Below are positions 17,680-25,691 of a DNA stretch of 64,000 bases, piece by piece (the first letter of the stretch is position 1; each line of letters begins with the position of its first letter). This stretch comes from Terriglobia bacterium (GTDB lineage Bacteria > Acidobacteriota > Terriglobia > Terriglobales > Acidobacteriaceae). The stretch covers positions 1-64,000 of the forward strand of contig JAIQEY010000027.1 of NCBI GenBank assembly GCA_020073565.1. The letters run 5' to 3'. The position numbers and the translations under genes are program-made. Below the pieces are notes generated by a model that did not search any database, was not told the origin of the DNA, and worked only from the letters and a program-made list of their open reading frames with translations.

Positions 17680-18921
17680 ATGGCAACTTTCGCACTAAGC
17701 GAGCTGCTGGGCTCGACGGTCTATGACGCGACCGGGGCCGTGTGCGGCCGTGTGCGCGAGGTGGCCCTGGCCCCGCAAGAGGATCGTTCCCGCGTGTCTT
17801 CCTTCATCGTGAAGACTGCGTCCGGGAACCGCGTGCTGCCGTTCAGCGCAGTGGCCCAGATGGTCAGCGGTATTCGGGCCTCCACCACCCTGGCCGAGTG
17901 GACTCCAGCCAACGGCGCCGAGGGCCTGTTCCTGCTGTCCCGCGATCTGCTCGACCAGCAAGTCATTGATGTGCACGGGCGCAAAGTGGTTCGGGTCAAT
18001 GATGTCGACTTTTACCAGGAGACGGCTCAGAACCGTCTAATTCTGAAGATCGAAGGTGTGGATGTGGGCGCGCGGGGCGCGATTCGCCGCCTGCTTAAGG
18101 GCGTGGTCCCCCTCGCCGCTCTGCGCCTGCTGTTGCAGCGCATCCCACCGCGCGAGATTCCCTGGGAGTTCGTGGATCTGATCGAGACGGATCCGGCGCG
18201 GCGTGTGAAGTTGAAGATCTCCCATGATCGCCTCGCCAAACTCCACCCCGCCGACATCGCGGACATCGTGGAAGACCTCGCGCCCGACGAGCGCGAGGCC
18301 GTGTTCGAGACCCTGGACGAGGAAGTTGCCGCCGGGGCGATGGAAGAACTCGAGCCCAAGGTGCAGAAGTCGGTGGTGGAATCGCTCGATTCCGATCGCG
18401 CGGCCGACATCGTCGAAGAGATGGAGCCCGACGCCGCCGCCGATCTGCTGGCCGACCTCCCGCAGGAGCGCAGCGAGGAAATCCTGGTGCAGATGCAGCC
18501 CGAAGAGCGCCAGGAAGTTACTGAACTGCTCGAATTCGAGGAAAACACAGCTGCCGGTCGGATGACCACCGAGTACATCGCTCTGTCCGTGGCGGCCACC
18601 GCGCACGATGCGATCGAAACCATGCGAACCTTCGAAGGCCGCATGGAGAGCATGAGCACCATCTTCCTGATCGATTCCAAGGGGACCCTGGCCGGGGCGG
18701 TGCCGCTGGCGAAGATCGTGCTAGCACCCAGTTCCACCCCGCTGCTGGCCCTGACGCAAGAGCCGCTCATTTCTTGCCAGGCCGACGCCAAAGAGAAGGA
18801 ATTTGCCGAACTGTTCGATAAATACAATCTGCTGACCCTGCCGGTCGTCGACGAAAAGAATCAACTGACCGGCGTCATCACCCCGGATGACGTGATTAAT
18901 ATGCTGCGCGCCAAGCTCTAG
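17680..18921 (+). CDS. PRC-barrel / MgtE_N / CBS-pair regulatory protein
   Basis: This 413-residue soluble protein has three parts. The first is a PRC-barrel-like domain at residues 1-130 (two copies of a DxxGxxxGRV pattern). The second is an MgtE N-terminal superhelical domain around 180-290 with repeated LxPADIADIVEDL units. Two CBS domains at 290-410 complete it. In MgtE these parts sense magnesium and gate a channel, but here the channel domain is absent. An NRAMP-like transporter gene follows 98 bp downstream, so it probably senses metal for that carrier. ATG 17680 is chosen; TTG 17662 would extend it by six residues. Confidence 0.85.
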   Translation: MATFALSELLGSTVYDATGAVCGRVREVALAPQEDRSRVSSFIVKTASGNRVLPFSAVAQMVSGIRASTTLAEWTPANGAEGLFLLSRDLLDQQVIDVHGRKVVRVNDVDFYQETAQNRLILKIEGVDVGARGAIRRLLKGVVPLAALRLLLQRIPPREIPWEFVDLIETDPARRVKLKISHDRLAKLHPADIADIVEDLAPDEREAVFETLDEEVAAGAMEELEPKVQKSVVESLDSDRAADIVEEMEPDAAADLLADLPQERSEEILVQMQPEERQEVTELLEFEENTAAGRMTTEYIALSVAATAHDAIETMRTFEGRMESMSTIFLIDSKGTLAGAVPLAKIVLAPSSTPLLALTQEPLISCQADAKEKEFAELFDKYNLLTLPVVDEKNQLTGVITPDDVINMLRAKL

Positions 18922-19019
18922 TTTTTTTCTCTCCCCTCCAGTTTCACCTGTTCAGAAAAGCCGGATTGCATTTATTCTGATCGTTCTGTCCTGCGATCCT
19001 AAGCCTGTGAACTGCGCGC

Positions 19020-20279
19020 ATGAGATTCCTGAGACGTTGGAAGACCCAGATCCTGCTGTTTTTCGCAGTGGTAGGTCCGGGCTTCATCACCGCGAATGTC
19101 GACAACGACGCCAACGGCATCTGGACGTACTCGGCTGCCGGCGCGCAGTTCGGCTATCTGCTGCTCTGGACCATGCTGCCAACGATCATCGCGCTGATCG
19201 TGATTCAGGAGATGTCAGCGCGCATGGGGGCTGTCACCGGCAAGGGCCTGAGCGACCTGATTCGCGAGGAATACGGTATCCGCATTACATTCGTGATGAT
19301 GGTTGCCCTGGTCCTAACCAACTTTGGCAACGTAGTGGGTGAATTTGCCGGCATTGCGGGCGGCTTGGAGCTTTTCGGCGTTTCCAAGTATATCTCCGTG
19401 CCGATTGGTGCCGTCATTGCCTGGCTGATCGTGGTCAAAGGCCAATACAAGAGTGTGGAGAAGGTGTTCATTGTTGCGTCCTTCTTTTACATCACCTACC
19501 TTCTCGCCGGCGTACTGGCGCATCCTGACTGGGCCCACGCTCTGCGCTCGACGCTCGCACCCCCAAAGCGGGAAATGCTGGCGGCTCCCGGTTACCTGTA
19601 CCTGGTCGTGGGACTGGTCGGAACCACCATTGCTCCCTGGATGCAGTTCTACCTGCAGGCTTCGATTGTGGAAAAGGGCGTGACCAGGCGGAGTTATTCG
19701 TCTTCGCGGCTCGACGTGATCGTGGGCTGCGTCTTTGCGGTGCTGGTGGCTTGGTTCATCGTGGTGGCCTGTGCGGCGACGTTGTACGTCCACGGGCATC
19801 ACGATGTGCGCGATGCCGCGGATGCCGCCCAAGCTCTGCGCCCGCTGGCCGGAGACTATGCCTACATACTGTTTGCCATGGGCCTCCTGAATGCCTCGCT
19901 CTTCGCGGCGTCGATCCTCCCGCTCTCGACGGCCTACACGGTCTGCGAGGGTCTAGGGTTCGAATCGGGCCTGGACAGAAAATTCAGCGAAGCGCCGTTC
20001 TTCTACTGGCTGTACACGCTGCTGATTGCCGTGGGCGCCGGAGTCATCCTGATCCCCAACCTTCCACTAGTGAAGATTTCCATACTCTCGCAGGTGGTCA
20101 ACGGCGCGGTCCTGCCCTTCGTGCTCATTTTCATGCTCATGCTGATCAACAAGAAGGAATTGATGGGCGAGTACGCGAACAAGCGCACCTTCAACGTAAT
20201 CGCCTGGGCGACCACCGTGATCATGATTGGACTAACGGCGATGCTGGTTTGGGGCACCCTGCGCGGGGGATCGGGCTAG
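19020..20279 (+). CDS. NRAMP-family metal transporter with atypical binding site
   Basis: This 419-residue protein has about 11 membrane segments and the NRAMP opening VVGPGFITANVDNDANG. Canonical NRAMPs carry DPGN in helix 1 and a metal-binding methionine in an MPH motif in helix 6. Here helix 1 reads DNDANG (residues 28-33), and helix 6 (near 200-210) reads GTTIAPWMQFY, with alanine where the methionine is expected. Loss of that soft ligand is reported for NRAMP-related magnesium carriers. With an MgtE_N/CBS neighbour, magnesium or another hard cation is more likely than manganese or iron; this is inference. Confidence 0.87.
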   Translation: MRFLRRWKTQILLFFAVVGPGFITANVDNDANGIWTYSAAGAQFGYLLLWTMLPTIIALIVIQEMSARMGAVTGKGLSDLIREEYGIRITFVMMVALVLTNFGNVVGEFAGIAGGLELFGVSKYISVPIGAVIAWLIVVKGQYKSVEKVFIVASFFYITYLLAGVLAHPDWAHALRSTLAPPKREMLAAPGYLYLVVGLVGTTIAPWMQFYLQASIVEKGVTRRSYSSSRLDVIVGCVFAVLVAWFIVVACAATLYVHGHHDVRDAADAAQALRPLAGDYAYILFAMGLLNASLFAASILPLSTAYTVCEGLGFESGLDRKFSEAPFFYWLYTLLIAVGAGVILIPNLPLVKISILSQVVNGAVLPFVLIFMLMLINKKELMGEYANKRTFNVIAWATTVIMIGLTAMLVWGTLRGGSG

Positions 20280-20294
20280 TTCCAGAGCGTTCCA

Positions 20295-20373
20295 ACCGCA
20301 GAGTTCGCGGAGCACGCGGAGGAATTGAGAACAAAACCGTATCTTCCTCTGCGTACTCCCCGATCTCTGCGGT
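20295..20373. repeat. Family A long hairpin repeat, copy 2
   Basis: The arms ACCGCAGAGTTCGCGGAGCA and a right arm ending GATCTCTGCGGT form an imperfect hairpin of about 79 bp, lying between the convergent NRAMP and Nudix genes. Confidence 0.8.
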
Positions 20374-20388
20374 CAAATGGTTTGGCGC

Positions 20389-20781
20389 TTACAGAATTTT
20401 TCCCGCAGCCAAATCCTTCACCAACTGACGATCGGCTTCCAGGAAGTCCAGCGCCGGTAGTCCGGTTCGGTCGACCCAGCGGATTTCCCGAAAAATTCTG
20501 TTTTCGACCTCGCCCTGATAAGTGCGCACCTCGAAGAAACGCAGTTCGACCGCGCCGCCGCTGGGATACTCATGATGAATCCTGGCCACCTCGTTGCCGA
20601 TGGTGGCCTCAATCCCAAGTTCCTCTTCCAATTCGCGGCGTAAAGCGTCGCGCGGCTGCTCGCCCTCTTCAATCTTGCCTCCCGGAAACTCCCATTTCAG
20701 AGGCATAGGCTGGTGCCGTGTCCGCTGACAAGCGAGGATCTGGTCGTCTTTAACAATCAGGGCGGCAACGACGCGTTTCAT
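20389..20781 (-). CDS. MutT-like Nudix hydrolase ((d)CTP or 8-oxo-dGTP pyrophosphatase)
   Basis: The protein carries a complete Nudix box, GGKIEEGEQPRDALRRELEE followed by ELGI, around residues 35-58. The start MKRVVAALIVKDDQILACQR and the closing FLEADRQLVKDL are typical of MutT proteins of about 130 residues. It probably sanitises oxidised nucleotides, but Nudix specificity cannot be read from sequence. It is a single gene flanked by palindromic repeats on both sides. Confidence 0.9.
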   Translation of the reverse strand: MKRVVAALIVKDDQILACQRTRHQPMPLKWEFPGGKIEEGEQPRDALRRELEEELGIEATIGNEVARIHHEYPSGGAVELRFFEVRTYQGEVENRIFREIRWVDRTGLPALDFLEADRQLVKDLAAGKIL

Positions 20782-20792
20782 GGATGAAATAC

Positions 20793-20877
20793 CGCTTCCG
20801 GCTGCTAGCTTCTGGCTTCTAGCAAGCAGTCTTGAGCAGGGGATTGCCAGCAGCTAGTAGCCAGGAGCTAGAAGCGG
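20793..20877. repeat. Family E hairpin repeat, copy 1
   Basis: Imperfect inverted arms made of gctagcttctggcttctagc and its complement (agcagctagtagccagga) flank a short spacer. A second copy lies at 25691-25821. It fills the gap between the Nudix and GAF genes. Confidence 0.75.
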
Positions 20878-20889
20878 GCAGGGGTCGTT

Positions 20890-21375
20890 TCAGGCCTTCT
20901 CCAGGCGCCGGCCGACGAGTAGTGCGCAATATTCGACCAGTTCGCGGTCTTGAACGCCAAAGGCAGCTGGAAAGTGGCTGTCGATGTCGAGTTCACCCAC
21001 CACCTTGCCGCTGACGAAAACAGGAACCACGATCTCCGACTTCGTTTCCAGCGAACAGGCAAGATAGCGTGGATCGCTCTGCACGTCATCCACGACTACG
21101 GTTTTGCCCGACGAGGCCGCCGCTCCACAGATCCCCTGATGCAGGGGAATGCGCGTATGCGGCGTCATCGCTCCACAGAAATGTCCCAGTACCAGCACCG
21201 GCGGGATGGCTCCCGGCTCCAGCATGTAGAAACCAACCCAGTTGTACTTCAACATTTTTTCGTGCAGCAGAAGCGCGATGCTTTTCATCAGCTGATCTGC
21301 GGTGCCCGGTGCGGAATTCAGCCGGTCCGCCTCATTGCGCACTTCTTCGATCTTGGAATTCGCCGTCGAGGCCAT
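20890..21375 (-). CDS. GAF-domain protein, free methionine-(R)-sulfoxide reductase-like
   Basis: The 161-residue protein is a single GAF domain with VGFYML, GHFCGAM, RIPLHQGICGAA and SEIVVPVFVSGKVVGELDIDS, all landmarks of fRMsr (YebR/MsrC-like) proteins. Those enzymes use three cysteines. Two match here (in GICG and in YLACS). The third, expected just before RIP, is not there, but a cysteine lies eight residues earlier in HFCG. Activity is therefore plausible but not certain. ATG 21375 (MASTANSK) avoids the overlap with the upstream gene. Confidence 0.78.
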   Translation of the reverse strand: MASTANSKIEEVRNEADRLNSAPGTADQLMKSIALLLHEKMLKYNWVGFYMLEPGAIPPVLVLGHFCGAMTPHTRIPLHQGICGAAASSGKTVVVDDVQSDPRYLACSLETKSEIVVPVFVSGKVVGELDIDSHFPAAFGVQDRELVEYCALLVGRRLEKA

Positions 21376-21385
21376 GCTGCTAATC

Positions 21386-22231
21386 CTAAACCAACTCGTT
21401 GTGGACATTCATCCCGGGCGTAACCACCTGGGTGACGGAGCGGAGCCCGCGTGCGGACCTGAATCCCTCAGGATGAATCGCCGCTGCGAGGGCATGCAAG
21501 CCGGCGATCAGCGTGGGCGCGGGTGTATTGAGAAGCTCGTCGGAGATGCAGTACACCTGCGAGGTTCGGGCTGCCGTTGTGCCGGACCAGCCCCGTTCGC
21601 GAATGATCTTTGGTAGGGGAACGCGATCCCCCGCGCCACACCAGGCAGCGATGACGACTTCCGGATCCTGTCGCAGGATTTCTTCAGGAGAGCACTGGCG
21701 TCCTGGATTTCCCAGAAACTCGCCTCCCGCTGCACGCACTAACTCAGCCACCCAGGGCTGCGATGCGATCACCGGTTTGCCCCACTCCTCGCAGAAAACT
21801 CGCTTTTTCGGAAAGCCCTCCGCTTTCCTGCGCACGTCCTCGATTTCATCGTTCATCCTGGAAATCACGCGGGTGGCTTCAACGTTGGCCCCAACGATGG
21901 AAGCAATCAGGGCGATGTCGGTGTAGATGTCGTCAAGAGTTCGTGGCGACAGCGCGAGGAAGCGAACGCCTGCCTTCAATATTTCCGCCACCGCTTTCTC
22001 CTGGTAGGGAACGGCTGCGATGACGAGGTCGGACTGCGCCGCCAGAATCTCGCTGGCATTCGCGGTCCAGGAGTCAGCGATGATCAGCCGCCTGCTTTGG
22101 AGCACCTCCGGAACCACATCCGTGCAGTACTTGGTGCAGGCAACCACCCGATCCAGTTCGCCCAAACTGGCGAGGATCACGGTAGCACTCGGTTGCAGGC
22201 AGGCAATCCGGTGTGGGGTGCGTTCAGACAT
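21386..22231 (-). CDS. BtuF-like cobalamin/iron-siderophore-binding family protein
   Basis: The protein has the periplasmic-binding-protein type III fold (BtuF/TroA-like). It starts ERTPHRIACLQPSATVILASLG and continues with ILAAQSDLVIAA, FLALSPRTLDDIYTDI and PWVAELVRAAGG. Unlike BtuF, no signal peptide is visible before RIACLQPS when ATG 22231 is used, so it may be cytoplasmic or depend on another anchor. No BtuC or BtuD transporter gene is adjacent. The ligand is therefore uncertain; cobalamin is the usual database-style guess for this family. Confidence 0.75.
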   Translation of the reverse strand: MSERTPHRIACLQPSATVILASLGELDRVVACTKYCTDVVPEVLQSRRLIIADSWTANASEILAAQSDLVIAAVPYQEKAVAEILKAGVRFLALSPRTLDDIYTDIALIASIVGANVEATRVISRMNDEIEDVRRKAEGFPKKRVFCEEWGKPVIASQPWVAELVRAAGGEFLGNPGRQCSPEEILRQDPEVVIAAWCGAGDRVPLPKIIRERGWSGTTAARTSQVYCISDELLNTPAPTLIAGLHALAAAIHPEGFRSARGLRSVTQVVTPGMNVHNELV

Positions 22232-22281
22232 CTTTTCATTGTAAAAGACGAGATTGAAGGGTGAGTCCGGTATTCTGGCTG

Positions 22282-22359
22282 AACCACCAAGGACACGAAG
22301 GCGCACGAAGGAGGTTTTGGAATTGCTGCCTTCGTGTACCTTTGTGCCCTTAGTGGTTT
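22282..22359. repeat. Family A long hairpin repeat, copy 3
   Basis: The left arm AACCACCAAGGACACGAAGG and the right arm TTCGTGTACCTTTGTGCCCT then TAGTGGTTT pair along most of their length. The element lies between the divergent starts of the BtuF-like and NifU-like genes, so it must be transcribed or bypassed by one of their promoters. Confidence 0.8.
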
Positions 22360-22390
22360 GATTTGAATTTCACGCATTACAATCACGTTT

Positions 22391-22747
22391 GTGTATTCTC
22401 CCGAACTGCTCGATCATTTTCAAAACCCGCGCAACGCAGGCGACGTCGAAACTCCTGGCGCCTCTGTGCAGATGGAAAATCCCGCCTGCGGAGATGTTCT
22501 GAAACTGACAGCCAAACTGTCGGGGAGGCGGATTGCGAATATCCGTTTTCGCGCTAAAGGATGCGTGCCAACCATGGCATGTGCCTCGGCCATAACTGAA
22601 TTGATCAAAGGCAAGACCATCGAAGAAGCACGGCAGGTGAGCCGCGAGGATTTGGTTCGCAAGGTAGGCGGTTTACCGCAGGCGTCCGCACACGCAGGCC
22701 ACCTGGCGATGGACACCCTAGCTGCGCTCTTGCGCAAACTCGTGTAG
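22391..22747 (+). CDS. NifU/IscU-like iron-sulfur scaffold protein lacking the third cysteine
   Basis: The 118-residue protein is a NifU_N/IscU fold: YSPELLDHFQNPRNAG opens it, NPACGD carries the first cysteine and GCVPTMACAS the second. IscU proteins have a third ligand in an HCS-like motif near the C-terminus; here that position reads SAHAGHLA, with alanine. A fourth cysteine in MAC may compensate. It may be a specialised scaffold or a sulfur-acceptor variant. The start is GTG 22391. The TAG stop is supplied by a palindromic repeat (GTGTAGGGCGGACACTC). Confidence 0.8.
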   Translation: MYSPELLDHFQNPRNAGDVETPGASVQMENPACGDVLKLTAKLSGRRIANIRFRAKGCVPTMACASAITELIKGKTIEEARQVSREDLVRKVGGLPQASAHAGHLAMDTLAALLRKLV

Positions 22748-22769
22748 GGCGGACACTCTTGTCCGCCCC
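22742..22769. repeat. Family B palindrome, copy 4 (short)
   Basis: The short hairpin GGGCGGACACTCTTGTCCGCCC lies between the convergent NifU-like and HAD genes. Its GTGTAG edge contains the stop codon of the NifU-like gene, as copy 3 does for the glycosyltransferase. Confidence 0.8.
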
Positions 22770-22775
22770 GGCGGA

Positions 22776-23489
22776 CTACCGCCCCGAGTGATTGGTGTCC
22801 GGCTGATAGACCCTCCAGCTGTTGGTGATAGCGATCTCTTTCAAATTCGGATTGGGGTTGATGGCGAACGGATGCTTTGACATTGCCAACATCTCGCGAT
22901 CCCAGATCGAGTTGCCGAAGGCACAATCGGGCGCGCCACGAATTGCCTCCCGAATCGCTTCTGACTTGCCGGGCCCGCTCGGCATGCGGGTGAGCCGGTC
23001 GAGGATGGTGCCATTTTCAACCGCAGCTTCGGCGGCCAGGATCCGCTCGGGCCGAATGTCGAAATAGCGCATGCCCGCCCGAATGATCCACAGGTTAGAA
23101 GAAGAGACGGCCCAGACATCGCATCCATCGTCACGCAGCCGCCGCACCAATTCTTGCATCTCCGGGAATATGTTGGCGACGATGCCATTGGGGAAGTAAT
23201 CGTCAGCCGCCTGCTGAACGACTTCTTCGCGCAGTCCGCGATTCATGGTGACCATCTCGCCGCACATGATTTCCTCGGGAACGTTGCCAGCTCGGTAGTC
23301 GGCGTAGCGGGAACGCGCCCAACGCTGGATTTCCTTCGACACGAGACCCTGTTCGAGTTCCCAGGAGAAGAACCCCTCACCGGCATCACCGGACCAGAGC
23401 GTGCCGTCACAGTCAAACGTGGCGACGCGGGGTTGCAGGCGAACCACGCTCTCGACGAATTGCGCTTGAGCAGGTGTGAGACTTGTCAT
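22776..23489 (-). CDS. HAD-family phosphatase, SerB-like (HAD-IB)
   Basis: HAD motif I is ATFDCDGTLWSGD near residue 25, with the nucleophile and acid aspartates. Motif II is AVSSSN, and motif IV is FGNSIWDREML. A helical cap between motifs I and II and the 237-residue length fit the phosphoserine phosphatase-like HAD-IB group. The substrate is unknown. ATG 23489 (MTSLTPAQ) is preferred because it avoids overlapping the upstream MocA-like gene and leaves a 22-bp gap. Confidence 0.83.
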   Translation of the reverse strand: MTSLTPAQAQFVESVVRLQPRVATFDCDGTLWSGDAGEGFFSWELEQGLVSKEIQRWARSRYADYRAGNVPEEIMCGEMVTMNRGLREEVVQQAADDYFPNGIVANIFPEMQELVRRLRDDGCDVWAVSSSNLWIIRAGMRYFDIRPERILAAEAAVENGTILDRLTRMPSGPGKSEAIREAIRGAPDCAFGNSIWDREMLAMSKHPFAINPNPNLKEIAITNSWRVYQPDTNHSGR

Positions 23490-23511
23490 GAATGTGGGGA
23501 CCTTGGCGGGA

Positions 23512-24156
23512 TCAACTCGATTGCAAGACGCCCGCCGACAAAGCCGCATACTGTTCCGGCGTATCGACGTTGACCGTCACCAGCGGATCGCCGACCGGCA
23601 GGTACTCGATCGATGCCTGGTGGGCATGCTCGACTTCACGCGCGTTCGACGAATCCGGCGCCCTGAGAAACGCTTCGATCATCTCGCGGCCGGCCAGAAT
23701 CGGATGTCCGTGCATCCCCTGGTATTCGGGAACCACTGCCCACCTCCGGCGGTGCAGAGCTTGCTCGAAGGCGGCTTCGAGTGTCTGAATCGTTTCCGGC
23801 CGCACAGGCGGGCGATCTACAAGAGTGATCATCGCAGCATCACGACCCCGGCTCAACACTTCCTGCAACCCGGCTTTCAGTGAACTGAACTGCCCCCGAT
23901 CGGGGTTGGGGTTGACGACCAGCGATGCGCCCTTCGCATACACAATTGGAGCGAGGTCAGGCTCATTCTTGCCAACGACCACCAGCACAACGTCAACGCA
24001 GGGAGCAAAGAGCCGAATGGCGGCGGAAAGAAACGTTTCGCCGGGTGTCGAGGCGGCTCCGGGCGGTGGCCAGGGCAACAAGGCTTTGTCGCGCCCCATG
24101 CGCGAAGATTCACCCGCTGCCAGGATCACTGCGCAAAGATTGGACGCGTATCCCAT
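23512..24156 (-). CDS. MocA/MobA-like nucleotidyltransferase
   Basis: The N-terminal signature LAAGESSRMGRDKALLPW marks the MobA-like NTP transferase fold, used by MocA to attach CMP to molybdopterin. The family's second site, ITLVDRPPVRPETI, lies around residue 105, and GHPILAGREMIE follows. The 214-residue length agrees with MocA. A separate MobA homologue is encoded at 44017-44616, so this one is more likely the cytidylyltransferase type. No molybdoenzyme is adjacent. Confidence 0.82.
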   Translation of the reverse strand: MGYASNLCAVILAAGESSRMGRDKALLPWPPPGAASTPGETFLSAAIRLFAPCVDVVLVVVGKNEPDLAPIVYAKGASLVVNPNPDRGQFSSLKAGLQEVLSRGRDAAMITLVDRPPVRPETIQTLEAAFEQALHRRRWAVVPEYQGMHGHPILAGREMIEAFLRAPDSSNAREVEHAHQASIEYLPVGDPLVTVNVDTPEQYAALSAGVLQSS

Positions 24157-24224
24157 AAGGCACGATAACAGGCTGCCCAGCCTCTGCCAAGCACGCGCAT
24201 CACAGAGCGTACCTCAGTGGCGTC

Positions 24225-25196
24225 CTAAGTGAACATGGGAAGCTTGACCAAATCGTCGTGGGGCACGGGTTCGAGCGGATGTCCAGCCTGTCGCCATGCC
24301 CGCAGACCGCCGGCGATGACGAACGCCTTGAATCCCTGTTCCTGCAAGAGATGCGCCACCCGGGCGCTGGTCGCTTCGCGCGCTCAAGTACAGTAGAGAT
24401 AAATCTCCCGCTCCTTGGGCAGGTTCCTGATCTCTTCCTCGAGGTTGTTGGGTTCGATGCGAATGGACCCGGCAATGCGCTCCGAGTTCGCGTCATAATA
24501 CCCGTGGCTGCGCACGTCCGCAATCAGGATGGTGCCGCTTTCGTCCGACGTCATACGCTGCGCCAGGGCCTCGACTGGAATGCGCGGAACTCCATCGAGC
24601 AAGCGGTATTTGCGGTACACCCAGATGCGATAGATGACGTACCCGGCGAGCCCGATTCCAAATAGGACCTCAGCCGCGAAACCGGCCGAGCGCAGGCCTC
24701 GCGTGATGGCGCGCAGAGCGTCGCTGAAGAAATAGCCGGCCCCCGAGTAGACGCCAACATAGAGTGCGGCGCCAACGGCATCGTACTGCAGAAAATCCCC
24801 GATCCGCATCTTCATGCTTCCGGCAAGCGGTGGCGACATGGTGTTGATTCCAGGAATGAACTTGGCGAACAGCAAAGTCTGTTTGCCGCGCCGGTAGAAG
24901 TACTCCGCCGATCGAAGGATGCAGGTCTCAGGATTGGCGGACAAGCGGCAGAGGAATCCCAGGAGAGCCCATCCGCTTACGCGCCCCAGAAAATAAAGAA
25001 TCACATCGCCCACCAGCATAGCCAGGAAAGCCACGCCAAACACGGAATAGAAGTGCATTTTTCCATAAGCGGTCACGGCACCCGCGGTCAAAACCGCCAG
25101 CGCCGCCGGCAAAGGGAACCCGACGGCTTCCGCGAAACAGACTGCGGCCAACAGGCTGTAACCATGGCGCGAGATGAGAGGAAGCAAGTCTTCCAT
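24225..25196 (-). CDS. DedA-rhodanese fusion with in-frame TGA (probable selenoprotein)
   Basis: Residues 1-190 form a DedA/SNARE-associated membrane domain with the conserved FAKFIPGINTMSPPLAGS motif. Residues 205-320 form a rhodanese domain (ILIADVRSHGYYDANSERI). The active-site loop reads YLYC, then T, then TGA at codon 271. The same frame continues through AREATSARVAHLLQEQGFKA, the diagnostic rhodanese end FVIAGGLRAWRQAGHPLEPV, and TAG at 24225-24227. Homologues, as I recall them, have cysteine at this position (YCTCPNEATS). Reading TGA as selenocysteine gives a 323-residue protein with a Cys-Thr-Sec motif. A premature stop or sequencing error is the alternative, but the intact, family-like 52-codon extension argues against decay. 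Confidence 0.8.
24353..24386 (-). promoter_or_regulatory. Candidate bacterial SECIS hairpin after the TGA
   Basis: Sixteen bases after the TGA (24384-24386) the mRNA can form GCGCC-CGGGU-GGCGC, five G-C pairs closing a five-base loop with guanines. A weaker lower helix (GCgAAG with CUUGC) could extend it. Bacterial SECIS elements lie in this distance range and have a small G-containing apical loop. The fold was judged by eye. Confidence 0.5.
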
Positions 25197-25304
25197 GTAG
25201 AAAATGGTTCACTCAGTATAGCAACCGGGATACTACGGGCGGTCCGACGCCCACGCCTCTTCGCGAAGAAAGCCTGTTAAATTGGTACGACTTCAGGAGG
25301 GCGC

Positions 25305-25691
25305 ATGTCAGCTCAGAGCCGCCGATATATTAATCTGCCGAACCGTCCACCCGATTTGCCGTTCAGCGACGGCGTTCTGGTAGGAGATACTTTGTACCTG
25401 TCGGGACGAATTGGCATCGATCCGGTGACGGGCCTGGCACCGGAGAGTGTTGATGCCGAACTCACCCTTCTGTTCGATGGCTTCCAGGCCGTGTTACGAG
25501 AGGCGGGCCTAACGATGGATGACCTAGTGTGGGTGCAGGTCTACTGTCCGGACGTTTCGTTGTGGGAACGTTTCAACGCGACTTACGTAAAGTTCTTCTC
25601 GCGCGAGTTTCCGGCGAGGGCGTTCTTAGGATCTGGGCCGCTCTTGAAGAACGGACGCTTTGAGATGTTGGGGATAGCGGTGAAAAGTTAG
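25305..25691 (+). CDS. RidA-family enamine/imine deaminase
   Basis: The RidA (YjgF) protein of 128 residues has FSDGVLVGDTLYLSGRIGID at its N-terminal half. FPARAFLGSGPL, with the arginine that binds the carboxylate of the 2-aminoacrylate intermediate, and FEMLGIAVK follow near the end. RidA hydrolyses reactive enamines from PLP enzymes; this version departs from the classical arginine-valine motif, so its substrate may differ. GGAGG lies seven bases upstream of ATG 25305. It is divergent from the DedA-rhodanese gene. Confidence 0.88.
   Translation: MSAQSRRYINLPNRPPDLPFSDGVLVGDTLYLSGRIGIDPVTGLAPESVDAELTLLFDGFQAVLREAGLTMDDLVWVQVYCPDVSLWERFNATYVKFFSREFPARAFLGSGPLLKNGRFEMLGIAVKS

Noticed and set aside
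24200..24523. A 107-codon minus-strand ORF overlapping the end of the DedA-rhodanese gene
   Set aside because: It is in a different frame from the rhodanese continuation, has no recognisable domain and is a shadow of the true frame.
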